Assembly (NCBI GenBank): GCA_950059285.1
Contig: CATLTV010000025.1
Span: 1-40,604, forward strand
DNA from: an uncultured Pseudomonadota bacterium
Lineage (GTDB): Bacteria; Myxococcota_A; Bradymonadia; Bradymonadales; Bradymonadaceae
Length of the DNA stretch: 40,604 nt
Direction: 5' to 3'
Made by a program: the position numbers and the translations under genes. Below are positions 27,308-36,147 of the stretch, piece after piece (within the stretch, counting starts at the first letter, position 1; each line of letters starts with the position of its first letter). The notes beneath the pieces were generated by a model. The model worked only from the letters and a program-made list of their open reading frames with translations. It was not told the DNA's origin and made no database searches.

Positions 27308-27814
27308 CTATACATCACCATCAGTACAGGATAAAGTGCGCATTGTATCAGGCATGCGCTTGTCCTCGAGCAAACGTTCCTCGCGCGCTTTTTGCCAGAG
27401 CGTTGCAGCGAGCTGGTGGACCTCCTCTTCCTTACGCGCGCTCATCGAGAGCGTAATTGCAACCAGCGCAAAACCACCTGCGACCGTGGCCACAATCAGG
27501 AACACAAAACCGCTTAACCCTAACAGAAGCAAGCTGGCGAGTGCGCCTGATGCGACAGCGCCACAAAGAGATGCGCCCACAAGACGCCAGTAGACACCTT
27601 TATAGGCAGCATCGCGATGCACAGGAATGGGGGGCGCGACCTCATACAGTTTCTTGCGTTCGATCAACTGACGCGCGAGCTGCACCTCATCAAGACGTCC
27701 GTCCGAAACGTCCGAGGCCTTGAACTTGCGATACCGCTGCTCACGTTGCGCCTTCCTCCTCCCCGACGCGGTCCTCCTCGTGCGAGGGGTATGATCCCAA
27801 TCTCGACGCCTCAA
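27308..27814 (-). CDS. Small membrane protein of unknown function
   Basis: The frame opens at TTG 27847, but TTG 27814 has GAAGGA seven bases upstream and is preferred; the product is then 168 residues. The N-terminal half is strongly basic (RRRDWDHTPRTRRTASGRRK) and is followed by two hydrophobic helices (about residues 75-125, LVGASLCGAVASGALASLLLLG and FLIVATVAGGFALVAITL), then a charged C-terminal helix (ARKEEEVHQLAATLWQKAREE). I do not recognise the family. The layout is a cytoplasmic basic tail, a two-helix membrane hairpin, and a cytoplasmic helix. Confidence 0.65.
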   Translation of the reverse strand: MRRRDWDHTPRTRRTASGRRKAQREQRYRKFKASDVSDGRLDEVQLARQLIERKKLYEVAPPIPVHRDAAYKGVYWRLVGASLCGAVASGALASLLLLGLSGFVFLIVATVAGGFALVAITLSMSARKEEEVHQLAATLWQKAREERLLEDKRMPDTMRTLSCTDGDV

Positions 27815-27950
27815 AACTGATTCCTTCAGGCTCTGAATACACCACAAGCCTTGTTGTTAAATTTTTTTAACACACCTGACACACCCCTCTACAAGATGTA
27901 ACCTCCCAAGACTAAAAACATTCCCCTCATAAAACAACTACGTCACGATC

Positions 27951-28008
27951 CTTTTTTTTAAAAAGTTAAAAAAAACGTGTTGACACCTCAGACTCAAACC
28001 CGTAGATA
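27951..28008 (+). promoter_or_regulatory. Strong tRNA promoter with UP element
   Basis: TTGACA (27980-27985) and TAGATA (28003-28008) are separated by 17 bases. Directly upstream, 27951-27974 is almost pure A and T, as expected of an UP element bound by the RNA polymerase alpha subunit at stable-RNA promoters. The start would be near 28015, giving a leader of about 175 bases before the first tRNA. No gene was seen in the remainder of 27815-28191. A CTCTTTGAAAA segment (28164-28174) resembles the boxA antitermination site of rRNA leaders. Confidence 0.7.
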
Positions 28009-28191
28009 TGTCTTCGTCTTGACGGGGAAGAAATCAACAGCTTCTCAACTCAAGGCAGGGAATTGAAAGATTCTCAGCTGAAAAAGAAAATTTTGGAATA
28101 AAACGTTTATTCTTAACATTTCAGTTTCAGTGTGGCGATATAGCCAACACCTCGAGAGAGGCCCTCTTTGAAAAAGTGTCCTAACGGGTAT

Positions 28192-28267
28192 GAGTCATTA
28201 GCTCAGTTGGTAGAGCAGCTGACTTTTAATCAGCGGGTCGCAGGTTCGATCCCTGCATGACTCACCA
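28192..28267 (+). tRNA. tRNA-Lys (anticodon UUU)
   Basis: All four stems pair: acceptor GAGTCAT/ATGACTC, D-stem GCTC/GAGC, anticodon stem GCTGA/TCAGC, T-stem GCAGG/CCTGC. The anticodon loop is CTTTTAA, so the anticodon is TTT. CCA is encoded (28265-28267). Lysine AAA/AAG. Confidence 0.97.
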
Positions 28268-28268
28268 T

Positions 28269-28340
28269 GGCCCGTTCGTCTAGTGGTTAGGACACTGGCC
28301 TTTCACGTCAGTAACACGGGTTCGAGTCCCGTACGGGTCA
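28269..28340 (+). tRNA. tRNA-Glu (anticodon UUC)
   Basis: Acceptor GGCCCGT pairs with ACGGGTC (one G-T wobble), anticodon stem CTGGC with GTCAG (one wobble), T-stem ACGGG with CCCGT. The loop CTTTCAC gives anticodon TTC. The discriminator A at 28340 is followed by T, so no CCA is encoded and it must be added after transcription. It begins one base after the CCA of tRNA-Lys. Confidence 0.95.
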
Positions 28341-28341
28341 T

Positions 28342-28381
28342 AAAAAAAGCCGTTCAGCATTCAATGCTGAGCGGCTTTTTT
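28342..28381 (+). terminator. Rho-independent terminator of the tRNA operon
   Basis: A GC-rich stem (GCCGTTCAGCAT with ATGCTGAGCGGC, one G-T pair) is preceded by seven A and followed by six T, a textbook intrinsic terminator. Confidence 0.95.
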
Positions 28382-28452
28382 CCTTTCTTGCCTCTTTCAT
28401 CACTCAATCCCCTCCCCCCTGAAAAACCACGCCTAAATAATCTCGCACAGAA

Positions 28453-28481
28453 TTGACCTGTGTATTAAAAATAGGCATAAA
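28453..28481 (+). promoter_or_regulatory. Candidate promoter of the cysteine-rich lipoprotein
   Basis: TTGACC (28453-28458) and CATAAA (28476-28481) have 17 bases between them, about 50 bases before the start codon. Confidence 0.5.
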
Positions 28482-28531
28482 GAGGACTCTTCCACCAAAT
28501 GAATCACATTTCTTAGACGGGGTAACAATTC

Positions 28532-29539
28532 ATGAACTCAAAGACCATCGCCTTTTTGTTTGGCTCTGCACTGCTGCTTCTTGGTACTGCGTGCGGTGGC
28601 GGTAACGATGACGACACACCTCCTACATACAACGAATTCCTGACCTCCTACAGCCAGCTTGCTGCCGAAGGCTTCTGCAAGGTAGCCTTTGAATGCATCT
28701 CTGAAGCCCCTGAACTGCTTACGCTCACATCTTCAACACAAGAAGAGTGTGTCGCATGGGCCGCCTCGGACATTCAAGCCTATGATGACATATCAGAGGC
28801 TGTCGCTGCGAAACGCATCACATACAATGCATCACAGGCGCAGGATTGCCTCACCGACCTTCAAGCCCTGCTCGATACATCCGCCTGCAATATTGGCTCT
28901 CAAATCGGCAATGACACGTTCTTCTCACGTCGCAGCTGTGAAACAGTCCTCCAAGGCACCCTGGCAGAGGAAGCCCCCTGCACCATGGATGATGAATGCC
29001 AATCTGGATTGGAGTGTGAATCAAGCAATGAGGAAGATATCTGCTATGGTACATGTGTGCCACAACCTTGCAATGACGCATGCAGTAACAACCAATACTG
29101 CAAGGAAGGTGAGACTCGCGAGGAAGATGAATGTGTCAAGTTCCTCGCCAAGGGCGAGAGCTGCGTCTTCAGTTCGGAGTGTGGAGCAGGACTCAAATGC
29201 GGTGCACAATCCATCTGCGAGGAAGAAGAAGAAGACGCCCCGATCATCCTTCGCGATATGGGTGAAGTCTGTGATCTTGGAGCAACCTCATGGTGCAAAC
29301 AAGGTCTGACATGCGTTGACTTCAGCTTCGCAACAGAACGTGGCGTGTGTGGCCCACCTCGCAACGAAGGCGAAGAATGCCTGTTCTTTGAATGTCGAAT
29401 CGATCTGGTATGCACTCAAGGAACCTGCACAAAACCTCTCACCAACGGAGGGTCTTGCGAAGTCGATTCAGACTGCATCTCCCTTAACTGTAATGATGAA
29501 GGTATATGCACTGAAGTTGAAGCCTGCATGCTCCCATAA
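28532..29539 (+). CDS. Cysteine-rich lipoprotein
   Basis: The product is 335 residues with a lipobox LGTAC, so it is lipid-anchored. After a helical region (about 30-135) come repeated short cysteine modules of the form CxxDxECxxGLxC (CTMDDECQSGLEC, CVFSSECGAGLKC, CEVDSDCISLNC), like the small disulfide-bonded modules common in lipoproteins of myxobacterial-type genomes. An acidic stretch (EEEEED) is near the middle. No enzyme motif. It is monocistronic: its own promoter and a 74-bp palindrome at the end. Confidence 0.8.
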   Translation: MNSKTIAFLFGSALLLLGTACGGGNDDDTPPTYNEFLTSYSQLAAEGFCKVAFECISEAPELLTLTSSTQEECVAWAASDIQAYDDISEAVAAKRITYNASQAQDCLTDLQALLDTSACNIGSQIGNDTFFSRRSCETVLQGTLAEEAPCTMDDECQSGLECESSNEEDICYGTCVPQPCNDACSNNQYCKEGETREEDECVKFLAKGESCVFSSECGAGLKCGAQSICEEEEEDAPIILRDMGEVCDLGATSWCKQGLTCVDFSFATERGVCGPPRNEGEECLFFECRIDLVCTQGTCTKPLTNGGSCEVDSDCISLNCNDEGICTEVEACMLP

Positions 29540-29540
29540 G

Positions 29541-29614
29541 GACAGAGCAAGAACAGGACAGGGGCGAGGAGTTTGCTAGCAAACTCCTCGCCCCTGTCCT
29601 GTTCTTGCTCTGTC
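29541..29614. terminator. Perfect 74-bp palindrome with no loop
   Basis: Bases 29541-29577 are the exact reverse complement of 29578-29614; the axis lies in GCTAGC with no spacer. It starts one base after the stop of the lipoprotein gene and ends ten bases before the tyrS stop, so it can serve both converging transcripts. It is the longest such element in the window. Confidence 0.9.
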
Positions 29615-29624
29615 TCAAAAAGAC

Positions 29625-30971
29625 TTACACAATCTTCACCACGCACTGGTTCTTCTTGCCTGCGCGCAACACAAGCATGGTCTCACTGGAGAGGTCCTCG
29701 CGTGTCACATCGCGCTCCTCCTGACCAAAACGCTTGTTGTTGATGTACACACCATTCTGCTTGAGCAAACGACGTGCAGCGCCCTTGGACTTCTGCATGC
29801 CACTTTCCACGAGCAAATCTGCGATCGGCACACCCGATTCAAGACGAGCAGCCTCAAGCTCAAAGCTTGGAGCATCCTTGAAGAGGTCAGCGAGTTCCTT
29901 ATCTGTAAGGCCGCTAATTTCCTCACCAAAGAGCATCTTGGAGACGCGCACAGCTTTATCAGCTGCTTCCTTGCCATGCACAAGCCATGTGACCTCATGA
30001 GCAAACTTTTCTTTGACCTGCTGAGGACGATTCTTGCTCTCAATTTGCGCTGACAACGCATCAACCTCTTCCTCTGGAAGGAGCGTGAAGACACGCATCA
30101 GACGTGGGATATCCTCATCATCAAGGTTGTACCAGTACTGGTAGAACTCGTAAGGCGAGGTACGCTCGGCATCAAGCCAGATAGCGCCAGCCTCACTCTT
30201 GCCGTATTTTTTGCCCTGACTGTTGGTGAGCAATGGAAGCGTCAAACCAAACGCAGACTTGGACTCGGTCCTACGAATAAGGTCTGTACCTGCGGTGATG
30301 TTGCCCCACTGATCAGAGCCACCAATTTGTAGTGCGCAGGATTTTTCCTTGAAGAGGTGAAGGAAGTCATAGCCCTGAATCAGCATGTAGCTGAATTCGG
30401 TGTAGCTGATGCCCTGATCACGGTTCTCAAGGCGATCCTTGACGGAGTCACGTGCGAGCATGGTGTTCACTTTGAAGTGCTTACCCACGTCACGCAAGAA
30501 GTCGATGAAGCTCCAAGGCTTCATCCAGTCAGCGTTGTTCACAATGGGGGTAGGTTCATGCAACGCATTCTTGACGTCGTCAGAGAGCTGATCGGTGTGC
30601 ATCTCAAGCGCGCGATCAAGAATGGTACGAAGCTGAACGCGAATACCATCAATGTTCTTCTGAACCTGCTCCTCGGTGATAAGCTCGCGCTCTGCGGACT
30701 TGCCTGTGGGATCACCAATCAATCCTGTCGCACCACCTACGAGCGCCATTGGCTTGTGACCGTGTCGACGAAACTGTGCCAGAGCAATAATAGGAAGCAA
30801 GCTGCCAGCATGCAGAGAATCTGCTGTTGGATCGAAGCCACAATACAACGATACGGAACCTTCGCTTAACACCTGATCAAGCTCTTCCTGGTGTGTCTGC
30901 TGCTTGATCATGTCTCGCCATGTCAATTCCTTCAAGATACCGCTCTTGGGCTCACCATTTTGGCCGCTCAT
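29625..30971 (-). CDS. tyrS: Tyrosyl-tRNA synthetase
   Basis: The start is ATG 30971 with AAAGGAG seven bases upstream (an in-frame TTG lies just before it); the product is 448 residues. This class I enzyme charges tRNA-Tyr. The HIGH motif appears as HAGS (FDPTADSLHAGSLLP), the KMSKS loop as YGKSEAG, and a C-terminal S4 RNA-binding domain ends the protein (KGAARRLLKQNGVYINNK). GSDQWGNITAG and the tyrosine-binding segment YTEFSYMLIQGYDFLHL are also in place. Monocistronic on the minus strand. Confidence 0.96.
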   Translation of the reverse strand: MSGQNGEPKSGILKELTWRDMIKQQTHQEELDQVLSEGSVSLYCGFDPTADSLHAGSLLPIIALAQFRRHGHKPMALVGGATGLIGDPTGKSAERELITEEQVQKNIDGIRVQLRTILDRALEMHTDQLSDDVKNALHEPTPIVNNADWMKPWSFIDFLRDVGKHFKVNTMLARDSVKDRLENRDQGISYTEFSYMLIQGYDFLHLFKEKSCALQIGGSDQWGNITAGTDLIRRTESKSAFGLTLPLLTNSQGKKYGKSEAGAIWLDAERTSPYEFYQYWYNLDDEDIPRLMRVFTLLPEEEVDALSAQIESKNRPQQVKEKFAHEVTWLVHGKEAADKAVRVSKMLFGEEISGLTDKELADLFKDAPSFELEAARLESGVPIADLLVESGMQKSKGAARRLLKQNGVYINNKRFGQEERDVTREDLSSETMLVLRAGKKNQCVVKIV

Positions 30972-31338
30972 CAAATGCTCCTTTTATAAAATATTTCGAC
31001 AACTTAAAACAACTCAACAGGAATCATCCTGTCTCTACGTGACTACGTTTTGCTTTAAGTCCATGTAAAAAGTCAAGCATCCATCAAACACCTGACCCCC
31101 AAACAATCCCATAGCTCTTGCGAACTATTCCCCAAAAGAAAACGCCCCAAACATCACAATAAATCAATCCACTCCCGTGTTGGTAAAGAACTACATCTGG
31201 AGAGTTCTCCCGATGTCATGTATGCTCCCACATGTTTGCGCTCGCCAAAAAGCGCTTTGCAAACCACTTGAGCGTCTTAAATTACTCAAACACTTAAACC
31301 TGTCGTATCAGAAATTCCACATACAGGATCACAACAAC
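30972..31338. other. Gene-free divergent region between tyrS and a lipoprotein gene
   Basis: A short hairpin (ACAGGA/TCCTGT, 31017-31032) lies in the tyrS leader and a lone minus-strand TTGACT (31076-31071) could be a -35 box, but no matching -10 is clear. The open frame that runs from 31177 into the lipoprotein gene is not believed to be coding before 31339. No RNA gene or T-box was recognised. Confidence 0.6.
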
Positions 31339-32595
31339 ATGACACGATTGAGATCAACACTTCAAACCTATGCACTGTTCGGACTCCTTGTCGCGGTCAC
31401 AGCCTCGGGTTGTCAAAACTGTAAACGCAAACCTCCAGCCCCAAAGCTTGAGGATACCAAGGAAATCACAGAACCCGTCGTGGAAGAAACCCAGGCGGAT
31501 ATCACCGAGAAAAGGTTTCAGGCCGTCCTTGATAACTGTGAGCTCACCTCATCAAATCGTATCAAAAACTGCCAGAACGACGAATACAACGAGTTCATTG
31601 AGTACGTACGTTCACAGGGCGCGAACATTGTCACGCCTACCACAGAGGCGCTCCTCTCTGGCAAGGTCAAAAAACAGCGCCTCGCTGCACAAATCTTGCG
31701 CGACTTCATCCCATCCATCCTCCATACCATGGACCCAAGCCACCTTGCTGAAGGCGATGTGCGTGCCCTTCTTGGAAAACTCCAGGAACAGAACCCCACA
31801 ACCAGCAATATCGCACTTGATACTGCACGCCCAATCCTTGCGCTGACCTCTGTCATGGGCATGGAGGAAGAGGCTCGCAACACCATCAAACAGTTTGATC
31901 CAAGCATCAACAAGGCGACCATGTGGGTCCACCTCCAGGCAATCAAGGGGTATTCGCTCCATGCTCGTCTCGGCGCGTTTGACCTCATCAAGGAGACATT
32001 CAAGAGCGATGTCCCCGAGATGCAAGTCGCAGCTGTCGAAGCCATTATTGATATCCCCAACTGGACCAAGGAAGAAAGCCAGAGGTTCTGTGAATGGGGC
32101 GGTGAAATCCTTGTTCAAGAAGGCGCAGATAAACTCAAGGGCATCCCTGCTCAACTGATGCTCCGTTGCGACCGCGACCCATGGCAAAAAAAGGTCATGG
32201 ATGAGGCAGAAAAGCGTGAGAAAAACCTCACCTACGGACGCCCCTTTGCTGACCACTTCCGATTCATTTGCCCCAAGGTCGATGAGTATGATGGACGTAC
32301 CGATGAGATATGCAAACGTCAGTACGCCCTCCTCCTCCGTGTCAGCCAGAACCCCAAATTCTCGGTCAAGGAACGCAAGTACGCCCTCGCCATGATGGCT
32401 GACCGTTGGCCCGACGAGGAAACTGTCAAGGCGCTGGAGAGCCTCTCCCAGGACTCCAACACCGAAATCAGCGACCTTGCCAAAACCATGAAGTCCAAAA
32501 TGGCCACACGCATCAAGGCGCTCGCTGAGGATAAGGCACGAAAAGAACGTGGTGATTACACACCTCCGCCCCAGGGACCAGGCGAAGGCGGCTAA
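31339..32595 (+). CDS. Helical lipoprotein A (paralog of the next gene)
   Basis: The start is ATG 31339 (MTRLRSTLQTYALFGLLV), since it gives a lipobox VTASGC; the frame itself is open back to 31177. The product is 418 residues. The mature protein starts QNCKRKPPAPK, then continues as regular helices of 15-25 residues, typical of HEAT-like solenoids. It shares with the downstream gene the segments xCELTSSNRIKNC / ECTLDQKSKVNAC, KEESQRFCEWGGE / AEESNTICTWASS, and AQLMLRCDRDPW / ARLLLRCNDANTW, so they are ancient paralogs. The C-terminus is Pro/Gly-rich. A scaffold or protein-binding role in the envelope is inferred; function unknown. Confidence 0.75.
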   Translation: MTRLRSTLQTYALFGLLVAVTASGCQNCKRKPPAPKLEDTKEITEPVVEETQADITEKRFQAVLDNCELTSSNRIKNCQNDEYNEFIEYVRSQGANIVTPTTEALLSGKVKKQRLAAQILRDFIPSILHTMDPSHLAEGDVRALLGKLQEQNPTTSNIALDTARPILALTSVMGMEEEARNTIKQFDPSINKATMWVHLQAIKGYSLHARLGAFDLIKETFKSDVPEMQVAAVEAIIDIPNWTKEESQRFCEWGGEILVQEGADKLKGIPAQLMLRCDRDPWQKKVMDEAEKREKNLTYGRPFADHFRFICPKVDEYDGRTDEICKRQYALLLRVSQNPKFSVKERKYALAMMADRWPDEETVKALESLSQDSNTEISDLAKTMKSKMATRIKALAEDKARKERGDYTPPPQGPGEGG

Positions 32596-32618
32596 GCCAC
32601 TGCAATAATAAACAAATC

Positions 32619-32651
32619 AGGCAGGCAACACATTTCATGTGTTGCCTGCCT
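32619..32651 (+). terminator. Hairpin between the two helical lipoprotein genes
   Basis: Perfect 15-base arms 32619-32633 and 32637-32651 flank TTC. It lies 23 bases after the stop of lipoprotein A and 36 bases before the start of lipoprotein B. It may limit read-through into the second gene. Confidence 0.7.
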
Positions 32652-32687
32652 TACATGTATTTTGACACTGATAATGATAACGGATGA

Positions 32688-33929
32688 ATGATGAATACAC
32701 GCTCTTGTGCTCCCCTGATCCTCCTTTCCTGCCTCACACTACTTGCCTTCTCTTGCGACAAGAAAACCCCCGCCACAGACAAGGCAACCACACCCGCAGC
32801 CACCAAAAATAACGGCGCGGACGCAAAAACAACACAAAAGACCAAGACTCAACCCCAATCCCTCGCACAGCTCATTGAGTCCACGGCACAAGAGTGCACG
32901 CTTGATCAAAAGTCCAAAGTCAACGCGTGCAAGCCGCTGAGAAGCATCAAAAAAATCCTCGGCAAACAACGCATGAAGGCATTTCCTGAAATCGTAAATG
33001 CGCTCACATCAAAGAATGAAAAGACCGAGTATGTCGCAGCATATCTGCTCAAAAACAACGCGCTCTACTTCATGAAAGACGCCGCAAAAAAAGACTACAC
33101 CATCCGAGCCGAGGACAAGCGCGCTAACCCCATTGATAAAACCACCGCCAAAAAGCTCATTGAGCATGTCCAGGGTTACGATGTCAAAACACAGACAGCG
33201 CTCCTTAAACTCACCGCTGAAGCAGCTATGGATGCCGCCACACTCGGTGATATGAACGACGAGGCAAAAGCACTCCTCAAGAAGTTCGATCCTCAAGCAT
33301 CCGCTGAACAAAAAGAACTACACCGCATGGTTGCCAAGAGATCCATGCTCTATACACGCATGTCGCTCTTTGATGTCGCGCAAAGCTACCACACACACCC
33401 AATTAAAGACCTCCAGCCCATCGCCTTTGAAGCACCTCAAATGATGCAGAACTGGAACGCCGAGGAGTCCAACACCATCTGCACATGGGCAAGCTCCATG
33501 ATGAGCAAAAAGGAGGTTGCATGGAACACTGCACCCGCTCGCCTGCTACTTCGCTGCAATGACGCCAACACCTGGCGAAACGTCCTGCTTGATGAAGCCA
33601 CACGTCGCTACAACACCAAGGAGCTTGATCGCTCATTTGCAAACGTCCTGTGCCGCATCTGCGCCCCTGCTGTACATCAGGTCTACCCCGCAGGAGGCAA
33701 GACTGTGTGCGCCCGTGGAGAAGCCCTGTTCCTCAAGTTTACCGAGGATGCGACCAACAACCTCGACATCAGCACTCGCCAGACCCTGATGAAATGCCTC
33801 CCAGAGCAGTGGCAGAGCAAAACGACCATTGAGCATCTGCAACATCTCACCAAGGATCAGAACCCCCAGATCAATACGCTTGCTACCGAGCTGTTTAACA
33901 AATATGCCCCCAAGAATATGAAGAAATAA
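32688..33929 (+). CDS. Helical lipoprotein B (paralog of the preceding gene)
   Basis: The product is 413 residues with a lipobox LAFSC. A Thr/Ala/Lys-rich flexible linker (about 20-55) connects the lipid anchor to a helical body with the same paired-cysteine landmarks as lipoprotein A. The charged C-terminus ends in NKYAPKNMKK. Divergence from A is much larger than in the 2495-6226 pair, so duplication is older. ATG 32691 is an equally possible start. Function unknown. Confidence 0.75.
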   Translation: MMNTRSCAPLILLSCLTLLAFSCDKKTPATDKATTPAATKNNGADAKTTQKTKTQPQSLAQLIESTAQECTLDQKSKVNACKPLRSIKKILGKQRMKAFPEIVNALTSKNEKTEYVAAYLLKNNALYFMKDAAKKDYTIRAEDKRANPIDKTTAKKLIEHVQGYDVKTQTALLKLTAEAAMDAATLGDMNDEAKALLKKFDPQASAEQKELHRMVAKRSMLYTRMSLFDVAQSYHTHPIKDLQPIAFEAPQMMQNWNAEESNTICTWASSMMSKKEVAWNTAPARLLLRCNDANTWRNVLLDEATRRYNTKELDRSFANVLCRICAPAVHQVYPAGGKTVCARGEALFLKFTEDATNNLDISTRQTLMKCLPEQWQSKTTIEHLQHLTKDQNPQINTLATELFNKYAPKNMKK

Positions 33930-33930
33930 G

Positions 33931-34001
33931 CGTAAAAAAGAGGGGTGCGGGGCGGCCAAAAATCTTCGATTTTTGGCCGCCCCGCACCCCTCTTTTTTAC
34001 G
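33931..34001. terminator. Long bidirectional palindromic terminator (34-bp arms)
   Basis: Perfect arms 33931-33964 and 33968-34001 flank TTC. The centre shares GGGGCGGCCAAAAA with the palindrome at 15467. It starts two bases after the lipoprotein B stop and ends seven bases before the rny stop, so it serves both converging genes. An A-run and a T-run flank the outer GC stem. Confidence 0.9.
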
Positions 34002-34007
34002 GATCTA

Positions 34008-35759
34008 TTATCGGGCGAAATCAATCGCGCGCGTCTCACGAATCACAGTCACCTTGATCTGACCAGGATAAGTCAACTCATCCTCAATCTTGCGTGCAAT
34101 CTCACGCGATAACACAAATGCCTGATCATCATTCACGCGAGAGTTCTGCACCAGAACGCGAATCTCTCGTCCTGCCTGAATTGCATATGTCTTCTCAACA
34201 CCTTCAAATTCAAGAGAAATTCTCTCAAGGTCTTCAAGGCGTTTGATGTAGGTCTCAAGAATTTCACGACGAGCACCAGGACGAGCACCACTCAGAGCAT
34301 CAGCCGCAATCACAAGGTGGGCGATGACAGAGTTTTGAGGCTCCTCATTGTGGTGTGCAGCGATCGCATTTCTCACCACTTCATGCTCACCATATTTACG
34401 CGCAAAGCCAGCACCAATCAGCGCGTGACTCCCCTCCTGCTCATGTGTCACGGCCTTACCAATATCGTGGAGCAAACCTGCGCGACGAGCCATCTTGACG
34501 TTGACGCCAAGTTCAGCAGCCATCAAACCACAGAGGTAACCCACTTCAATCGAGTGAGACCACATATTTTGCCCATAACTGGTACGGTACTTCAGGCGAC
34601 CAAGCAGCTTGATAAGTTCAGGATGAAGCCCGTGGATACCAAGCTCAAACGCAGCCTGCTCACCAGCTTCCTTGATCTTCTGAGCAACCTCTTGTGAGGT
34701 CTTCTCTGCGACCTCCTCGATACGAGAGGGGTGAATACGCCCATCCGAGATGAGTTTTTCAAGGGTCAGACGTGCGATTTCACGACGTACAGGATCAAAA
34801 CCACTGACAATCACAGCCTCGGGAGTATCATCAATGATGACATCAATTCCTGTAGCAGCCTCAAGCGCGCGAATGTTACGCCCTTCACGACCAATAATGC
34901 GCCCCTTCATCTCATCACCAGGGAGCTGAACCACGCTCACACAGCGCTCCACAGCAAACTCACCCGCGTAACGCTGAACAGCGATGCTGATGACCTTCTT
35001 GGCGCGACGGTCAGCTTCATCAATGGCCTGCTCTTCGATGCTTCGCACCTGCTTGGCAGCCTTGATTTTTGCGTCTCCGATAATGCGATCGATCACCTCC
35101 TGACGAGCTTCATCACTGGTCAATCGACCAATGCGCTCAAGCTCAGTTGTCACCTCGGTATGGCGAGCTTCAAGATTTGCCAGTGATGTCTCAAGCTCTT
35201 GCTGCTCGTCCTTGATCTTCTTGGATTGCTCCTCCAGAGACTTCTCTCTGGAATCAAGCTTATCACCTCGAGAATCAAGCACATTTTCACGCTTTGAGAG
35301 GCGTTCCTCGATCTTATCCAGTGCAAGTCGACGCTCACGCAACTCATCTTCGGCTTCCTTTTGTGCCACAAGCGTGAGTTCACGTGTCTTGAGTTCAGCA
35401 TCCTTGAGCAGTGCATCATGCTCATGACGCGCTTCATCAAGCAGACGTTTTGCGTCTTTTTCAGCGTCTTGCTTGATGCTCTGCTCGATATCGGCCTTGA
35501 GGCGCTCGGAGAGATCCTCTCGTACTTCATCGTGAAGCTCTTCGCGCAGCTCTCTCTCCACACGACGCTTGGTCTTCTCTACCGTTTCCTCCCTGAGTTG
35601 TTCTAAACGTTCCTCGACACGTGTATGCACTTCGCTATTGGCGAGCGCCTGTGCCTGCTCGATGCGAGACTCGCTGGCATCGATCTTACTTTTCATGATC
35701 ATATATACAGTCACCGCTCCAAATAGGAATGCAGCGACTGCGGCGAGGATGATCTCCAT
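34008..35759 (-). CDS. rny: Ribonuclease Y
   Basis: The product is 583 residues. RNase Y is a membrane-anchored endoribonuclease that starts mRNA decay. A single N-terminal helix ([20 protein letters not shown]) anchors it; a very long coiled coil (about 30-270) follows, somewhat longer than in Bacillus; then comes a KH RNA-binding domain ([15 protein letters not shown]) and an HD catalytic domain with [18 protein letters not shown] and AIAAHHNEE. Ribosome site GGAG lies upstream. It is downstream of zapA, fau and the candidate 6S RNA, a neighbourhood I know from delta-proteobacterial genomes. Confidence 0.95.
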   Translation of the reverse strand: MEIILAAVAAFLFGAVTVYMIMKSKIDASESRIEQAQALANSEVHTRVEERLEQLREETVEKTKRRVERELREELHDEVREDLSERLKADIEQSIKQDAEKDAKRLLDEARHEHDALLKDAELKTRELTLVAQKEAEDELRERRLALDKIEERLSKRENVLDSRGDKLDSREKSLEEQSKKIKDEQQELETSLANLEARHTEVTTELERIGRLTSDEARQEVIDRIIGDAKIKAAKQVRSIEEQAIDEADRRAKKVISIAVQRYAGEFAVERCVSVVQLPGDEMKGRIIGREGRNIRALEAATGIDVIIDDTPEAVIVSGFDPVRREIARLTLEKLISDGRIHPSRIEEVAEKTSQEVAQKIKEAGEQAAFELGIHGLHPELIKLLGRLKYRTSYGQNMWSHSIEVGYLCGLMAAELGVNVKMARRAGLLHDIGKAVTHEQEGSHALIGAGFARKYGEHEVVRNAIAAHHNEEPQNSVIAHLVIAADALSGARPGARREILETYIKRLEDLERISLEFEGVEKTYAIQAGREIRVLVQNSRVNDDQAFVLSREIARKIEDELTYPGQIKVTVIRETRAIDFAR

Positions 35760-35815
35760 CCTTGTTCTCCAGGGTCTTGTATGCCTGAAGTTCGACTGTG
35801 CTCCAAAGATCGCAC

Positions 35816-35833
35816 CTGTCGCGTTTGCGACAG
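35816..35833 (-). promoter_or_regulatory. Small hairpin in the rny leader
   Basis: CTGTCGC and GCGACAG are perfect 7-base arms around GTTT, 57-74 bases before the rny start. RNase Y levels are often controlled through mRNA leaders, so this may matter, but the sequence proves only the hairpin. The rest of 35834-36147 shows no gene. Confidence 0.35.
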
Positions 35834-36147
35834 ATCCGTCATCACTGAAAGCTCTAATGTGTCACAGCTATAAAGGTAACCATGGCGATGTTTACATGGA
35901 CAATACACTTACAGGTGAGCATAAACACACCCCAAAAGGCGTGATAAAACAATCACATATACATATCCCCAGTAATCACGCAACCACAGCAATCATATAT
36001 ACCCCTTTCGTTGTTTTACGATAAAAAACGACACCTTAGAAACCCTTACTCGGCCATAACGCGTGCTACAACCAAGGCTAAAAACACCATTCAAATTCAT
36101 GACTTATAAGCGTTCCTCACAGTTTAAATTCGAATGTGTTCTGATAT

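Noticed and set aside
30972-31338. T-box leader before tyrS
   Set aside because: No T-box sequence or specifier-loop arrangement is visible, and T-boxes are rare in Gram-negative bacteria of this type.
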